The notes under the pieces were generated by a model. It worked only from the letters and a program-made list of their open reading frames with translations. It was not told the origin of the DNA and ran no database searches. From positions 17,826-81,825 of the forward strand of contig DAOUDG010000037.1 of NCBI GenBank assembly GCA_034431435.1: 64,000 nt of DNA. The letters are read 5' to 3'. Source of the DNA: JAHCIE01 sp034431435. GTDB taxonomy: Bacteria; Chloroflexota; Anaerolineae; Epilineales; JAHCIE01. This document shows, in pieces, positions 31,639-40,223 of the stretch (position 1 is the stretch's first letter; each line of letters opens with the position of its first letter). Position numbers and translations under genes: made by a program.

Positions 31639-31918
31639 TACCCGGCCCGGCGCAGGGTAACGCGCTCGATTACTCGCAAGGCCACCAGACGCATGCCGAC
31701 GCGCCCACGCGCGGCGGTCGCTGGTGGCCGTGTGTCATTCGCCCCTGGCAACGATCGCGGCGACGCCGTCCCATGCTGGCGGTGTGCCTGAGGCTGGCGG
31801 ATTCCAGCGGGTTGGGTGGGTAGAGTGCGGTGCACGGGTGAACTTTGCTACTGCGCCGCAGTCTGCTATACTCCGGCCATCATCATTGCAGCCTGCTCAC
31901 CTACCTTAGGAGGCCCGT
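31639..31918. other. 280-nt intergenic region
   Basis: No convincing gene, RNA or terminator is visible here except the promoter at 31845-31872. Short frames across it overlap on both strands and lack ribosome-binding sites. Confidence 0.5.
31845..31872 (+). promoter_or_regulatory. Promoter of the DUF4013-like gene
   Basis: TTGCTA (31845-31850), a 16-nt spacer and TATACT (31867-31872); AGGAGG then precedes the ATG. Confidence 0.65.
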
Positions 31919-32635
31919 ATGGACTTTTCCCGTGCCTGGCACGCCATCGTGGACGACCAGAACTGGCTGGTCAAGGTTCTCATCGGGGGCGTCATGGTGT
32001 TGCTCAGCCCGCTGATCATCCCGGCCCTGTTTGTCAGCGGCTACTTCCTGGACTTGATGCAGCGCGTGGCGTTGGGCGAGGATAGCCTGCCGGAGTGGGC
32101 CAACTGGGGCCACATGCTGGTGCGTGGTCTGTTGTCGCTGGCAATCCAGTTCATCTACAGCCTGCCCCTCATCATCCTCGGCTGTTGCATGGCCACGGTG
32201 GGCCTGTTGGCGGGGCAGGGGCAGGGGGTGAATGCCCGCACCATGAGCGATGGAGCGAGCGCGCTCATCCTGTGCCTGACGTGCCTCATGGTTCCCCTGG
32301 CGATCATCATCGCCTACGTGACACCAGCCGCCGTCCTGCGCTACGCGGTGGAGGGCGAAATCGCGGCAGCGTTCGACTTCAATCGTGTCTTTGGCCTGAT
32401 TCGCGACAACATTGGCCCGTACACGATGGCCGTCGTGGCCGGCATCCTTATCTACGTTGTGCTGGGTCTCATCTCGTCGGTGACGTGTGGTATCGCTTTG
32501 CCCTGGCTGGGCTTCTTCGGCGGCCTGCTCTTCTCGACCCTCATTGGTCAGGTCGTCTGGCTCGATCGGCAGCGGCGTGCTGGGGACGGCGGGCCGCCCG
32601 CTCTGCCCGCCGCGCCCGTGCTACCTGTCGGCTGA
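31919..32635 (+). CDS. DUF4013-like integral membrane protein
   Basis: The protein has 238 residues; the ATG at 31919 follows TTAGGAGGCCCGT. It opens MDFSRAWHAIVDDQNWLVKVLIGGV, then LIIPALFVSGYFLDLMQRV and GEDSLPEWANWG, the pattern of DUF4013 proteins, with about five TM segments in all. A short Pro/Ala-rich cytoplasmic tail ends it. No enzymatic motif is present. The protein encoded at 35183 has a similar opening and layout and may be a distant relative. Function unknown. The gene has its own promoter and terminator. Confidence 0.78.
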   Translation: MDFSRAWHAIVDDQNWLVKVLIGGVMVLLSPLIIPALFVSGYFLDLMQRVALGEDSLPEWANWGHMLVRGLLSLAIQFIYSLPLIILGCCMATVGLLAGQGQGVNARTMSDGASALILCLTCLMVPLAIIIAYVTPAAVLRYAVEGEIAAAFDFNRVFGLIRDNIGPYTMAVVAGILIYVVLGLISSVTCGIALPWLGFFGGLLFSTLIGQVVWLDRQRRAGDGGPPALPAAPVLPVG

Positions 32636-32663
32636 GAGACGCCGCCGCTACGGTGCTACGTTG

Positions 32664-32692
32664 ACCGCCCCACGGCCCAGGCGTGGGGCGGT
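32664..32692 (+). terminator. Hairpin terminator after the DUF4013-like gene
   Basis: A perfect 11-bp stem (ACCGCCCCACG with CGTGGGGCGGT) and a GCCCAGG loop, followed by TGCTAG. It overlaps the longest possible 5' extension of the next frame, which supports the later start at 32722. Confidence 0.8.
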
Positions 32693-32721
32693 TGCTAGAA
32701 ATTGGAAAGAGCAGCCACGGC

Positions 32722-33738
32722 ATGTATGTCGATGTCTTTACCGATACGACGGCGTTTGACGCCCTCCGCCCAGAGTGGAACGCCCTGTTGGCGGATAGTT
32801 GGACCAACAGCCTGTTCATGACCTGGGAATGGCAGCGCGTGTGGTGGCGCGAGCTGGGGTCGGGCGAGCTGTTGCTGCTGGCGGTGCGGGATGACTCTGG
32901 GCGTCTCCTGGGCGTCGCCCCGTTGTACCTCAGTCACGACACGGGGCGGCGCAGCCTGACACTGGTCGGCTGCGTCGATGTCTCCGACTACCTGGATATC
33001 CTGGTGCGGCGGGGCTGCGAGGCCCTGGTGTACGACGCGCTGCTGACCGCCCTCGACGAGCGCCGCGCACGATGGGACAGCCTGACGTTGTGCAACGTCG
33101 CCGCCGGCTCGCCGACGCTGGCGTTTCTGCCCCGGTTGGTCGCGGCGCGGGGCTGGGCGGTTACCGACGACTACGAAGACGTCTGCCCGGTCATCACGCT
33201 CCCGGCGACGTGGGAGGCGTACCTGGCGGGGTTGAGTAAGCATCAACGTCACGAGGTGCGGCGCAAGCTGCGGCGCATTGGCGAGGAGGCAGTAGCGGTG
33301 CGCCGCGTGTATACCGGGGGGGCCGATCTGGACGCTGCTCTGGAGGTGTTCTTTTACCTGCACCGCCTCAGCCATGTCGATAAGGCGACCTTCATGGACG
33401 ACCGCATGGCCGCCTTCTTCCGCAACATGACCCAGGCGATGGGCGAGCAAGGGTACGTGGAACTGAACATCCTGGAGATGGACGGCGCGCCCGCCGCCGC
33501 CATGTACAACTTCCGCTACCGTGACGATCTACTGGTCTACAATTCGGGGTATGATCCGGGCCTGCGGCCCAATCTGAGCAGTGGCATCGTCCTCTTGAGC
33601 CAGTGTATTCAGGACGCCATCGAACGCGGTTTGAGGACATTCGACTTCCTGCAAGGCGACGAGGAGTACAAGTATCGTTTCGGTGCGACGGATACTGAGC
33701 TACGCCGCCTGACCGTCGCGCGGGAGGTTGTTGCATGA
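32722..33738 (+). CDS. GNAT-superfamily acetyltransferase, BcsL/CelD-like (Acetyltransf_6)
   Basis: The protein has 338 residues from ATG 32722; upstream in-frame starts fall inside the terminator hairpin. Landmarks are FMTWEWQRVWWREL near the N-terminus, GVAPLYLSHD, and SKHQRHEVRRKLRRI, the hallmark of this double-GNAT family. Further on come AAAMYNFRYRDDLLVYNSGYDP and FDFLQGDEEYKYRFGA. Relatives occur in polysaccharide and cell-wall gene clusters and are thought to transfer acyl groups to sugars or nucleotide-sugars. The stop overlaps the start of a family 4 glycosyltransferase (ATGA), so the two are coupled and may act on the same glycan. Confidence 0.82.
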   Translation: MYVDVFTDTTAFDALRPEWNALLADSWTNSLFMTWEWQRVWWRELGSGELLLLAVRDDSGRLLGVAPLYLSHDTGRRSLTLVGCVDVSDYLDILVRRGCEALVYDALLTALDERRARWDSLTLCNVAAGSPTLAFLPRLVAARGWAVTDDYEDVCPVITLPATWEAYLAGLSKHQRHEVRRKLRRIGEEAVAVRRVYTGGADLDAALEVFFYLHRLSHVDKATFMDDRMAAFFRNMTQAMGEQGYVELNILEMDGAPAAAMYNFRYRDDLLVYNSGYDPGLRPNLSSGIVLLSQCIQDAIERGLRTFDFLQGDEEYKYRFGATDTELRRLTVAREVVA

Positions 33739-35012
33739 CCCGCTATCAGATGCCGCGCATCGCCATGCTCTCCGTGCATACCTGTCCCCTGGCCGCGCTG
33801 GGCGGCAAAGAGACGGGCGGCATGAACGTCTACGTCCGCGAGCTGAGTCGCGAGTTGGGGCGGCGCGGGTTCTACGTGGACGCCTACACGCGCTCGCAGA
33901 ACCCCGAAGTGCCTCACATCCCCGACGCCGACCTGGGGCCCACGGTTCGGGTCATCCACGTGCGCTGTGGGCCAGAGACGCCCTACCCAAAGGAAGAAAT
34001 CTGGGATTACCTGCCCCAGTTCGTCGAGGGCGTACGCTGTCAGATCTACGCCGAACAGATTCGCTACAGCGTCTATCACAGCCACTACTGGCTGTCGGGG
34101 TGGGTCGCCCATGCCTTGCAATCCCTGTACCCCGCGCCGAACGTGCACATGTTCCATACCCTGGGGCGGATGAAGGACCAGGTGGCGCGGCGGCCAGAGG
34201 AGCGCGAGGTCGGCCATCGCAACTACGTTGAGGGCCAGATCATGACCTGGGCCGACCGGATTGTAGCCGCCACTCCCCGCGACAAGGAGCAGATGCTGCG
34301 GCTGTACGGCGCGGACCCCGACCGCATCGTCGTCACCCCGGCCGGCGTCGATACTGAATTGTTTCGCCCCATGCCGAAGGATGCGGCGCGGGCCGCGCTA
34401 GGGATGCCGCCCGACCACCATCTGGTGCTGTTCGTCGGGCGCATCGAGCCGCTCAAGGGCATCGACACGCTTATTGAGGCGATGGCAATGGCCTTCAAGC
34501 ACCGCGAGGACTTGCGCGGCAAGGTGGAACTGGCCATCATCGGCGGCGACGTGAGCGACGACCCGTCGAAGATGACGGCCGAGATGAACCGCCTCCAAAC
34601 GCTGCGCCACGAGTTGGGCGTCGAAGACCTGGTGACGTTCCTCGGCAAGCAGGACCAGACGACCCTGCCACTGTACTATTCGGCGGCCGAGGCGCTGGTC
34701 GTGCCGTCTCACTACGAGTCCTTCGGCATGGTGGCCGTCGAGGCGCTGGCGTCGGGGACGCCGGTCATCGCTTCAGATGTGGGGGGGCTGTCGTACATTG
34801 TCGACGATGGCGTGACGGGGTTCCTGGTGCCGGATCAGCAGCCGGAGATTCTGGCCGACCGGCTGGAGTTTCTGTTGCAGGTGGGTCCGCTGCGACGGGC
34901 GTTCAGCCGCCGCGCCGTCGAAGCGGCGCAACGCTACTCGTGGAGCCACATCGCCGATGAGATGATTCAGTTGTACGAGAGCCTGGGCATGCGGATACCG
35001 CAGCTGGCGTGA
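33735..35012 (+). CDS. Family 4 glycosyltransferase (sucrose-phosphate-synthase/MshA-like GT-B)
   Basis: The protein has 425 residues. The N-terminal domain shows KETGGMNVYVRELSRELGRRG, then YHSHYWLSGWVAHAL and MFHTLGRMKDQVA, a combination typical of SPS/MshA-like enzymes. The C-terminal GT-B domain has LFVGRIEPLKGIDTLIEA and the EX7E motif in SHYESFGMVAVEALASGTP. It transfers a sugar from a nucleotide donor with retention of configuration. MshA itself makes the mycothiol precursor in actinobacteria, but no inositol or cysteine ligase genes lie near, so a glycolipid, sucrose or envelope product is equally possible. It is coupled to the upstream acetyltransferase gene. Confidence 0.86.
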   Translation: MTRYQMPRIAMLSVHTCPLAALGGKETGGMNVYVRELSRELGRRGFYVDAYTRSQNPEVPHIPDADLGPTVRVIHVRCGPETPYPKEEIWDYLPQFVEGVRCQIYAEQIRYSVYHSHYWLSGWVAHALQSLYPAPNVHMFHTLGRMKDQVARRPEEREVGHRNYVEGQIMTWADRIVAATPRDKEQMLRLYGADPDRIVVTPAGVDTELFRPMPKDAARAALGMPPDHHLVLFVGRIEPLKGIDTLIEAMAMAFKHREDLRGKVELAIIGGDVSDDPSKMTAEMNRLQTLRHELGVEDLVTFLGKQDQTTLPLYYSAAEALVVPSHYESFGMVAVEALASGTPVIASDVGGLSYIVDDGVTGFLVPDQQPEILADRLEFLLQVGPLRRAFSRRAVEAAQRYSWSHIADEMIQLYESLGMRIPQLA

Positions 35013-35033
35013 GGCGCGAGCGCATGGGTGAGG

Positions 35034-35065
35034 GGGGGCGGACTTGCTGCAGCGAGTCTGCCCCC
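35034..35065 (+). terminator. Hairpin terminator after the glycosyltransferase
   Basis: An 11-bp stem (GGGGGCGGACT 35034-35044 with AGTCTGCCCCC 35055-35065, one G-U pair) and a 10-nt loop, starting 22 nt after the stop. No T-tract. Confidence 0.65.
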
Positions 35066-35083
35066 TGTGATTCCATGACAACC

Positions 35084-35111
35084 TTGACGCTCGTTATCCG
35101 TACTGTACAAT
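35084..35111 (+). promoter_or_regulatory. Promoter of the multi-pass membrane protein gene
   Basis: TTGACG (35084-35089), a 16-nt spacer and TACAAT (35106-35111). Confidence 0.7.
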
Positions 35112-35182
35112 GAGACGTCGAACGCCCCACATCATACGGCGGGTTGTCACGGTCATTCTTCATGTCGAAAAGGGAGGTATGT

Positions 35183-36208
35183 ATGGACTTCGGACGGCTG
35201 TTGGGCCGTGCTTTCCAGATCACGCTCCACCATCGCGCCTTGTGGCTGTATGGCTTTCTGCTGGCCTTGCTGGGCGGCGGGAGCATGAACTACCAGTTCC
35301 CCTCCGGCGGTGGGTCGCCCGGTAGTCAGGGCGCGCCACCTGTGCCCGGCGATCTGGGCGCGCTGGTGACCAACGGTGGCGCGATGGCAGGGTTGTTTGG
35401 GGTGCTGGTGTGCGTGTCCGTCATCGTGTTCGTCGTGGTCGTGGCGGTCCAGAACATCTCACGCGCCGCGCTGATTGGCATGGCGGATGACGTCGAACGC
35501 ACAGGCCAGACCACCGTCCGGGGCGGCTGGGGCTACGGCTGGTCGCGCTTCGCCTGGCGCAACTTCCTGATCAGCGTTCTGGTCGGGCTGGCGGTGGCGG
35601 CGATCGCGTTCCTGCTTGCGCTGCTCTTTGGCGGCATCTTTGTCGCCTTCGGTGCGGCGATGGGCATCTTCAGTGGCGATCCGGGTCAGGCGAACGTGCC
35701 GGGGATTGTCGGCCTCGTCTGCGTGGCGCTCCTCTGCCTGTTGCCAGTCTTTGTCATTCTGATGGCGTTCATCACCACCTGGGTGAGCCTGGCGCAGCGT
35801 CATGTCGTACTGCGGGACGGCGGCGTCTTCGCGAGCCTGGGTGAGGCGTGGCTGTTGTTCCGCGCGCATCTGGCGAGTCTGGTAGGTCTGGTGGTCATCC
35901 TGTTCCTGATTGGGCTGGTGTGGTGGATCTTCACGGTCCTGGTCGCCTTCGGCTTGGGATTTGGTTTGGCGGGTGTGCCGGGGGCCATCGTCTATCTGCT
36001 GACCGAGCAAACCTGGGCGGGCGTACTGGCCGCGCTGCCGGGCTTCCTGCTACTGCTAGTCGCGATGGCCGCGCTGGGAACGCTATGGGTGGTGTTCCAC
36101 GAGACGGTGTGGACGCTGGCCTATCGGGAGTTGACGGGGCTAGGCGCGCCGGGCGGGGCCTTGACGCCGGTTCCGGCGCCGGTTCCCCCCGCGCCCGCTG
36201 CGGAGTAG
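35183..36208 (+). CDS. Multi-pass membrane protein of unknown function
   Basis: The protein has 341 residues; the ATG at 35183 follows AGGGAGG. It begins MDFGRLLGRAFQITLHHRALWLYGFLLALLGGG, then a Gly/Pro-rich extracytoplasmic loop and about six more TM helices, including VFVVVVAVQNISRAALIGMA. A periplasmic-facing Pro-rich tail ends it. No catalytic motif is visible. Its start resembles the protein encoded at 31919, suggesting related families of small-molecule or envelope membrane proteins. Its TAG abuts the convergent brkB-like stop with no spacer. Confidence 0.75.
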   Translation: MDFGRLLGRAFQITLHHRALWLYGFLLALLGGGSMNYQFPSGGGSPGSQGAPPVPGDLGALVTNGGAMAGLFGVLVCVSVIVFVVVVAVQNISRAALIGMADDVERTGQTTVRGGWGYGWSRFAWRNFLISVLVGLAVAAIAFLLALLFGGIFVAFGAAMGIFSGDPGQANVPGIVGLVCVALLCLLPVFVILMAFITTWVSLAQRHVVLRDGGVFASLGEAWLLFRAHLASLVGLVVILFLIGLVWWIFTVLVAFGLGFGLAGVPGAIVYLLTEQTWAGVLAALPGFLLLLVAMAALGTLWVVFHETVWTLAYRELTGLGAPGGALTPVPAPVPPAPAAE

Positions 36209-37201
36209 CTACTCGACGGGGCCGGTTGGCAGGCGGGGCGCGTCTTCGGGCGCGCCCCGTTCGCGTTGCTCCAGTCCCTCGCGCCGTACCTGGATGGTCG
36301 TGGCGGCCAGTTCCGCGCTCAGCAGGAACACCACGGCGGCGTAGTAGAACCACAGCATGAGCACAAACAGCCAGGACAGGGAGCCATATACCAGGCCATA
36401 CACCGGACGGGCCAGATACCAGGTCAGAACGGTCTTGCCCAGCTCCCATAACACGCCCCCCACCACGGCTGCCGGCAGCACGTCCAGGAAGCGTGGGTGG
36501 CGCGCGGGCAGGATCGTGATCAAGGCGGCGAAGCCCAGGATAGTCAGGGCCAGGGTGACGAAGGGCGTGGAGAGTGGCGCGAGCAGCCCGAAGTCGAACA
36601 GGTAGAGCGTGTTCTGCTGGATGATGCTGAGCAGCGTGTCCAGCACCGCGCCAGCAAACAGCAGCAGGATGATGATCACTACCGCGAGGGCGTAGGCTGC
36701 GCGCGCGAGCAGCATCTGGATTGGATTTCGCGCCCGAGGCCAGCAGTCGAAGATCACGTCGAGGGAGTACTCCATCTGGCCGAATAGCGCGGAGGCAGCA
36801 AAGATGAGCAAGGCCAGCGTCCACAGTGTCGCGGAGCCGCGATCGGCCTGAAGCTGTTGCAACACCGAGGCGACGATGTCCGTCGCGCCGGGGATGGTGG
36901 TTGATACCCAACTCAAGACGTAAGCCTCGATACTCATACCGTTGCTCAGTGTCGAGCCGAGCAGATAGCTCAGGGCATTGATGATTGCCAGTAGCAGGGG
37001 GAAGATGGCGAAGGCGCCAGCGTAGGCCAGAGCCGCCGACAGGGTCATGCCGTGGTCGAGGCCGAACTCAGCCCAGGTGCGGTGGAGTAGCTGCGCCACC
37101 CCCTGCACAGGGCCAGGCAGACGGCTGAACAGGCGGCTGGCGCGGGCCTGGGTCGTCGCAGCGAGGCGGGTGATAGGGTTGGCGGGCGGCTCAGTGGGCA
37201 T
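36209..37201 (-). CDS. YihY/virulence factor BrkB-family membrane protein
   Basis: The protein has 330 residues. Family features are HGMTLSAALAYAGAFAIFPLLLA, IVASVLQQLQADRG, ASALFGQMEYSLDVIFDCWP and the C-terminal VYGLVYGSLSWLFVLMLWFYYAA. About six TM helices span the core, and both termini are hydrophilic. BrkB/YihY proteins are inner-membrane proteins of uncertain function; some were once misassigned as RNase BN. It is last in a minus-strand run after gmk and priA (32-nt gap to priA). Confidence 0.88.
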   Translation of the reverse strand: MPTEPPANPITRLAATTQARASRLFSRLPGPVQGVAQLLHRTWAEFGLDHGMTLSAALAYAGAFAIFPLLLAIINALSYLLGSTLSNGMSIEAYVLSWVSTTIPGATDIVASVLQQLQADRGSATLWTLALLIFAASALFGQMEYSLDVIFDCWPRARNPIQMLLARAAYALAVVIIILLLFAGAVLDTLLSIIQQNTLYLFDFGLLAPLSTPFVTLALTILGFAALITILPARHPRFLDVLPAAVVGGVLWELGKTVLTWYLARPVYGLVYGSLSWLFVLMLWFYYAAVVFLLSAELAATTIQVRREGLEQRERGAPEDAPRLPTGPVE

Positions 37202-37233
37202 GGCTATCTCGTGAGGTGGCCGTAACGGCGCGC

Positions 37234-40197
37234 CTAGAGGACGCTCACCGGGTCAATATCGACACGCCAGCCATACGGCGCGCGCCCCTGGCTCAGGAAG
37301 CCGCGCAGTACGGCCGTCGGGTCGGAACCGCGTACCAGGATATGCCAGCGATATTCGCCCCGCTCGCGGGCGAAGTAGGCGGGAGCCGGTCCAATCAGCG
37401 TCGTGTTCGGCAGCCCCTGGCGACGAACGTAGTCGGTCAGGCGGCGGGCCAGGGCGTGGGCCTCGGCGGCGGCGCGCTCCGCTGTTGGGTCGGTGTACAA
37501 CAGGCGCGCCAGCCGACTGTAGGGCGGGTAGCCCGTGGTGCGGCGGAAGTCCATCTCGGCGGCGTAGAAGGCCTCGTAGTCGTGGCGGGCGGCGGCCTGG
37601 ATGGCGTAGTGGTCGGGCGTGTAGGTCTGGAAGATGACGCGGCCGCCCAGCGGCCCGCGCGCTGCGCGCCCGGCTACCTGCGCCAGCAACTGGAAGGTAC
37701 GCTCGGCGGCGCGAAAGTCGGGCAGGTTCAGGCCCACGTCGGCACTGATGACACCCACCAGCGTGACGAGCGGCAGGTCCAGGCCCTTGGCGATCATCTG
37801 TGTGCCGATAAGCACGTCGGCTTCGCCCTGGATGAAGGCGTCCAGGAATTGGGCGTGGGACGCCCGAGGCCCGGTCGTGTCGCGGTCCCAGCGAATGACC
37901 CGCGCCTGGGGCAGGAGCGCGAGCAGAGTCTCCTCGACCCGCTGTGTCCCCGCGCCAAAGTGGCGGATGCGCGCCGAGCCGCACAGCGGGCAGGTCGTGG
38001 GCGTCTCGGCCCGCGCTCCGCAGTGGTGGCACACCAGGTAGCCCGATGCGCCGTGATATGTCAGCGGCGCTGAGCAGCGCGGGCAGGTGGCGACGTGGCC
38101 GCAGTCGCGGCACATAACGAAGGTGGCTGAGCCGCGCCGGTTGAGGAACAGAATCGCTTGCTCGCCGCGCGCTTGCGTCTCACGCAGCGCGGACTGGAGG
38201 GCGCGGCTGAACATACTCGTGTTGCCCGCGCGCAACTCGGCGCGCAGGTCAACCACCGCGACGGGCGGCAACTCGCCGTAGGCGGCAGCGTGGGTGCGTT
38301 CATCGCCGCTGTCTGGCAGGGCAATCGGGGCGGGCGCGCGGTGGCCCAGGACGCGGCGCGGCAGGCGGAGTAGCCTCAACTCACCGCGTTCGGCGCGGGC
38401 GTAGGTCTCGAGGTCGGGAGTGGCGCTGCCCAGCATGGTCACCGCGCCGCTGGCTGCGCCGAGGCGCAGGGCGGCCTCGCGGGCGTGGTAGCGCGGTGTG
38501 TTGTCCTGCTTGTAGGATGGATCGTGCTCCTCGTCGACCACCACGAGGCCCAGGCGCGGCAGCGGCGCAAACAGGGCCGAGCGCGAGCCGATGACGACAT
38601 CGATCTGGCCGCCGCGAATGCGCTGCCAGGTGTCGTAGCGTTCGCCCGCCGACAGCCGCGAGTGGAGGAGGGTCACACGGCCGGGGAAGCGGGCAGCGAA
38701 ACGGCGCACCGTCTGCGGCGTCAGCGAGATTTCGGGCACGAGGATGAGGGCCTGGCGACCGCGACTGAGAGTCTCGCCCACCGCGCGCAGGTAGATTTCC
38801 GTCTTGCCCGATCCGGTGACGCCGTGCAGCAGGAAGGCTGGCGACGGCTCGGCAGCGCGCAAGGCCGCCGCCACCGCATCCCAGACGCGAGCCTGGTCGC
38901 CGGTCAACTCGGGTGGGCGGCTGAGGGCAAAGGTCTCGCCTGCCAGGGGATCGCGCCAGGCGATACGCTCGTCCACCTGGACAAGGCCGCGCTCACGCAG
39001 CGCGGCCAGGTCATCGGCGCTGGCGCCGGCCGCCTTGAGCAGGGCGCGGACCTCCATCTCGGTCCCCACGCCGCGCAGCAGGTCCAGCAGCCGCGCCTGG
39101 CCTGCGCCCTTGCGTAGCTCCAGGATGGCGTTGGCGACCTCATCCGGCGGCGCGGCCAGGAACACGGCCGGCGGCTCATCCACCGCCTGAATCAGCCCAC
39201 CCTCGATCAGGGGTGGCAGCGCCTCGCGCCCGAGGCCCAGCCGCGCCAGTTCGTCCATGTCCAGCGGGGCAGGGCGCTCTACGAGCGCGTGCAGCAGGGC
39301 GCGCGATTCGCCCGGCAGGGCCTCCGGCGAGGTAGCGGCGAGCCGACGCTGCGCCTCGCCACGACTCACCCGGAGCGCGACCAGGGAGCGCCGCTCGGTC
39401 ACGCCGATCAGGCCGCGCTCCGCCAGCCGCCGCAGTGTAGTCACCTTGACACCGCTCCCGTCAATCACCGTGGCCAGCGTCGGTAGCGGGTCGTCACTGG
39501 CGGCCAGGTAGGTCAGCGCCCTGGCGGCCGGCGTGTCGCGGCCGAGGGTGGCCCGCGCTGCTGCTACGGTGGTCAGGTCGACTCCCAGGCGCGCTACCTG
39601 CACCGTGCGCGCCTTGAGGGTCGGCGGGTCCAGCCCCCAACGCCGCTCGACCAGGCCGCGCTTGACGAGGGTGGCGAGAGCGTCGGTCGAGCGCACACCC
39701 GCCAGGGCGCTCAGTTCGTCCTGGCGGGTCGGGCCATGCTCGGCCAGGGCGTTGAGCAGGGCGCGCTGGACGGGGCCGAGGCGCGTCGCCGCCTCGCGAG
39801 CCTGGGCGCCGGCTGTCGTCAGGGCGGCGACGACGTGGGCGCGCTCTTCGACGCCGGTCGGGACGAAGGACCATACCGTCTCGCCTAGCGGAGTCAGGGT
39901 CACCTCGGCCATCCAGCGCGCCAGGTCTAGCAGCGGCGGCGTAAGTACCGGCGTCGGGTCGGCGATGGAGTCGATGTCCCGAATCTGGGCGGGGGCGAGA
40001 CTGGCCGGCCGGTCGACGGTCAGGGCGAGGACGATACCCTGGGTAGGGCGCGCGGCGAAGGGGACGCGCACCATGTGGCCGGGGCTAAGCCGGCCCACCA
40101 GGTGGGCGGGGATGCGATAATGATAGGCGGGCGGGGGCGAATCTTTGCCGCCAGACCAGGGGCCGAGCAGGACGTTGACGGCAACCTCGGCGTACAT
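37234..40197 (-). CDS. priA: Primosomal replication-restart helicase PriA (enlarged)
   Basis: The protein has 987 residues against ~730-800 in most bacteria. The 3'-OH-binding N-terminal domain opens MYAEVAVNVLLG and includes YRIPAHLVGRLSPGHMVRVPF. The helicase has LLHGVTGSGKTEIYLRA (Walker A, near 460), VVVDEEHDPSYKQD and GSATPDLETYA. The zinc-binding module has eight Cys (CRDCGHVATCPRC and CHHCGARAETPTTCPLC), and the C-terminal motifs LIGTQMIAKGLDLPLVTLV and AGRAARGPLGGRVIFQT follow. The region between the N-terminal domain and Walker A is about 200 residues longer than usual and contains repeated winged-helix-like segments. It reloads the replisome at stalled forks. Operon: gmk-priA-brkB-like. 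Confidence 0.92.
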   Translation of the reverse strand: MYAEVAVNVLLGPWSGGKDSPPPAYHYRIPAHLVGRLSPGHMVRVPFAARPTQGIVLALTVDRPASLAPAQIRDIDSIADPTPVLTPPLLDLARWMAEVTLTPLGETVWSFVPTGVEERAHVVAALTTAGAQAREAATRLGPVQRALLNALAEHGPTRQDELSALAGVRSTDALATLVKRGLVERRWGLDPPTLKARTVQVARLGVDLTTVAAARATLGRDTPAARALTYLAASDDPLPTLATVIDGSGVKVTTLRRLAERGLIGVTERRSLVALRVSRGEAQRRLAATSPEALPGESRALLHALVERPAPLDMDELARLGLGREALPPLIEGGLIQAVDEPPAVFLAAPPDEVANAILELRKGAGQARLLDLLRGVGTEMEVRALLKAAGASADDLAALRERGLVQVDERIAWRDPLAGETFALSRPPELTGDQARVWDAVAAALRAAEPSPAFLLHGVTGSGKTEIYLRAVGETLSRGRQALILVPEISLTPQTVRRFAARFPGRVTLLHSRLSAGERYDTWQRIRGGQIDVVIGSRSALFAPLPRLGLVVVDEEHDPSYKQDNTPRYHAREAALRLGAASGAVTMLGSATPDLETYARAERGELRLLRLPRRVLGHRAPAPIALPDSGDERTHAAAYGELPPVAVVDLRAELRAGNTSMFSRALQSALRETQARGEQAILFLNRRGSATFVMCRDCGHVATCPRCSAPLTYHGASGYLVCHHCGARAETPTTCPLCGSARIRHFGAGTQRVEETLLALLPQARVIRWDRDTTGPRASHAQFLDAFIQGEADVLIGTQMIAKGLDLPLVTLVGVISADVGLNLPDFRAAERTFQLLAQVAGRAARGPLGGRVIFQTYTPDHYAIQAAARHDYEAFYAAEMDFRRTTGYPPYSRLARLLYTDPTAERAAAEAHALARRLTDYVRRQGLPNTTLIGPAPAYFARERGEYRWHILVRGSDPTAVLRGFLSQGRAPYGWRVDIDPVSVL

Positions 40198-40223
40198 GAC
40201 TCCAACTGGGGGCAGCGGGTCTG

